NCBI GenBank assembly: GCA_014379625.1
Contig: JACMLJ010000065.1
Coordinates: forward strand, 1 to 64,000
Source of the DNA: Ferruginibacter sp.
GTDB lineage: Bacteria > Bacteroidota > Bacteroidia > Chitinophagales > Chitinophagaceae
Direction: 5' to 3'
DNA: 64,000 nt
In this document: one piece after another, positions 63,873 to 64,000 of the stretch
How the letters are laid out: every line of letters starts with the position of its first letter
Numbering within the stretch: the stretch's first letter is position 1
Translations under genes and position numbers: made by a program
The notes under the pieces: model-generated
Told to the model about the DNA's origin: nothing
The model's database searches: none
The model's input: only the letters and a program-made list of their open reading frames with translations

Positions 63873-64000
63873 TTTGCAGGGAAGAGGCCGCGGCCCTGTT
63901 ACCTATAAAAAAAATTAATGGGTGGTCAGGTGGTCGTATTTTAAAAATCACTATTTTTATTGTTCATCAAATAAAAAGGAGGTATTCATGCAATCTACAG

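Overview
The window reads as chromosomal DNA of a free-living member of the Bacteroidota, most likely the Chitinophagaceae or a close relative. The evidence is the set of family types (DUF4199, DUF1080, DUF1579, a Nudix-type AraR, BNR and 3-coathanger secreted proteins), the near absence of Shine-Dalgarno sequences, and several promoters of the Bacteroidota type (TAnnTTTG about 19 nt after a TTG). The assignment comes from protein resemblance only; there is no rRNA or tRNA here to confirm it.

Layout. 1-5.4 kb: the end of imuB and the whole of dnaE2 (SOS mutasome), then a hipBA toxin-antitoxin pair bracketed by a second, decayed copy of the dnaE2 3' end. 5.4-10.4 kb: a DUF4199/LuxR pair, a DUF1579 lipoprotein, a membrane class III cyclase, and a graveyard of gene relics (ABC substrate-binding protein, IS110 transposase, DinD). 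10.4-13.7 kb: a two-subunit molybdenum hydroxylase and a DinB-fold protein. 13.8-20.1 kb: an ArsR regulator with an outer-membrane factor, adaptor and RND pump, all on the minus strand. 20.4-23.0 kb: Crp-type regulator, small outer-membrane protein and nitroreductase, each preceded by the same CTTTGCATA element.

23.0-42.7 kb is one long minus-strand sugar region. It holds fbp, an L-fucose/L-arabinose isomerase-family protein, kduD, a broken DUF2059 gene, kduI, araB, araD, araA, a sodium/sugar symporter, a Nudix-family araR, two GH43 arabinan-type enzymes, a GH29 alpha-L-fucosidase, a lipoprotein aldose epimerase and a transaldolase-like fructose-6-phosphate aldolase. Together they could cut arabinose side chains or arabinan, import arabinose, convert it through ribulose to xylulose-5-phosphate, and pass carbon into pentose-phosphate and gluconeogenic metabolism. 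KduI and KduD add a pectin-uronate branch. There is no SusC/SusD pair in the window. The gaps between these genes are filled with several kinds of short repeat.

43.5-64 kb is a mixed region: secreted coiled-coil and BNR-repeat proteins with a 42-codon cysteine-containing ORF between them, a minimal protein-kinase-like protein next to relics of a CRISPR array (repeat ending ATTGAAAC, no cas genes), a metzincin-like protein without signal peptide, an ECF sigma factor, a 1516-residue CheB-CheR-PAS-histidine kinase fusion, a fatty acid desaturase, a CDGSH protein, a single-domain response regulator, a PQQ-type sugar dehydrogenase, and a trypsin-like protease without signal peptide.

The most unusual items are the hipBA insertion flanked by dnaE2 3' duplications, the cas-less CRISPR relic, palindromes placed on the promoters of hipBA, araB and kduD, and the metzincin-like protein. 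No database search was possible, so every family name rests on motifs I could see.
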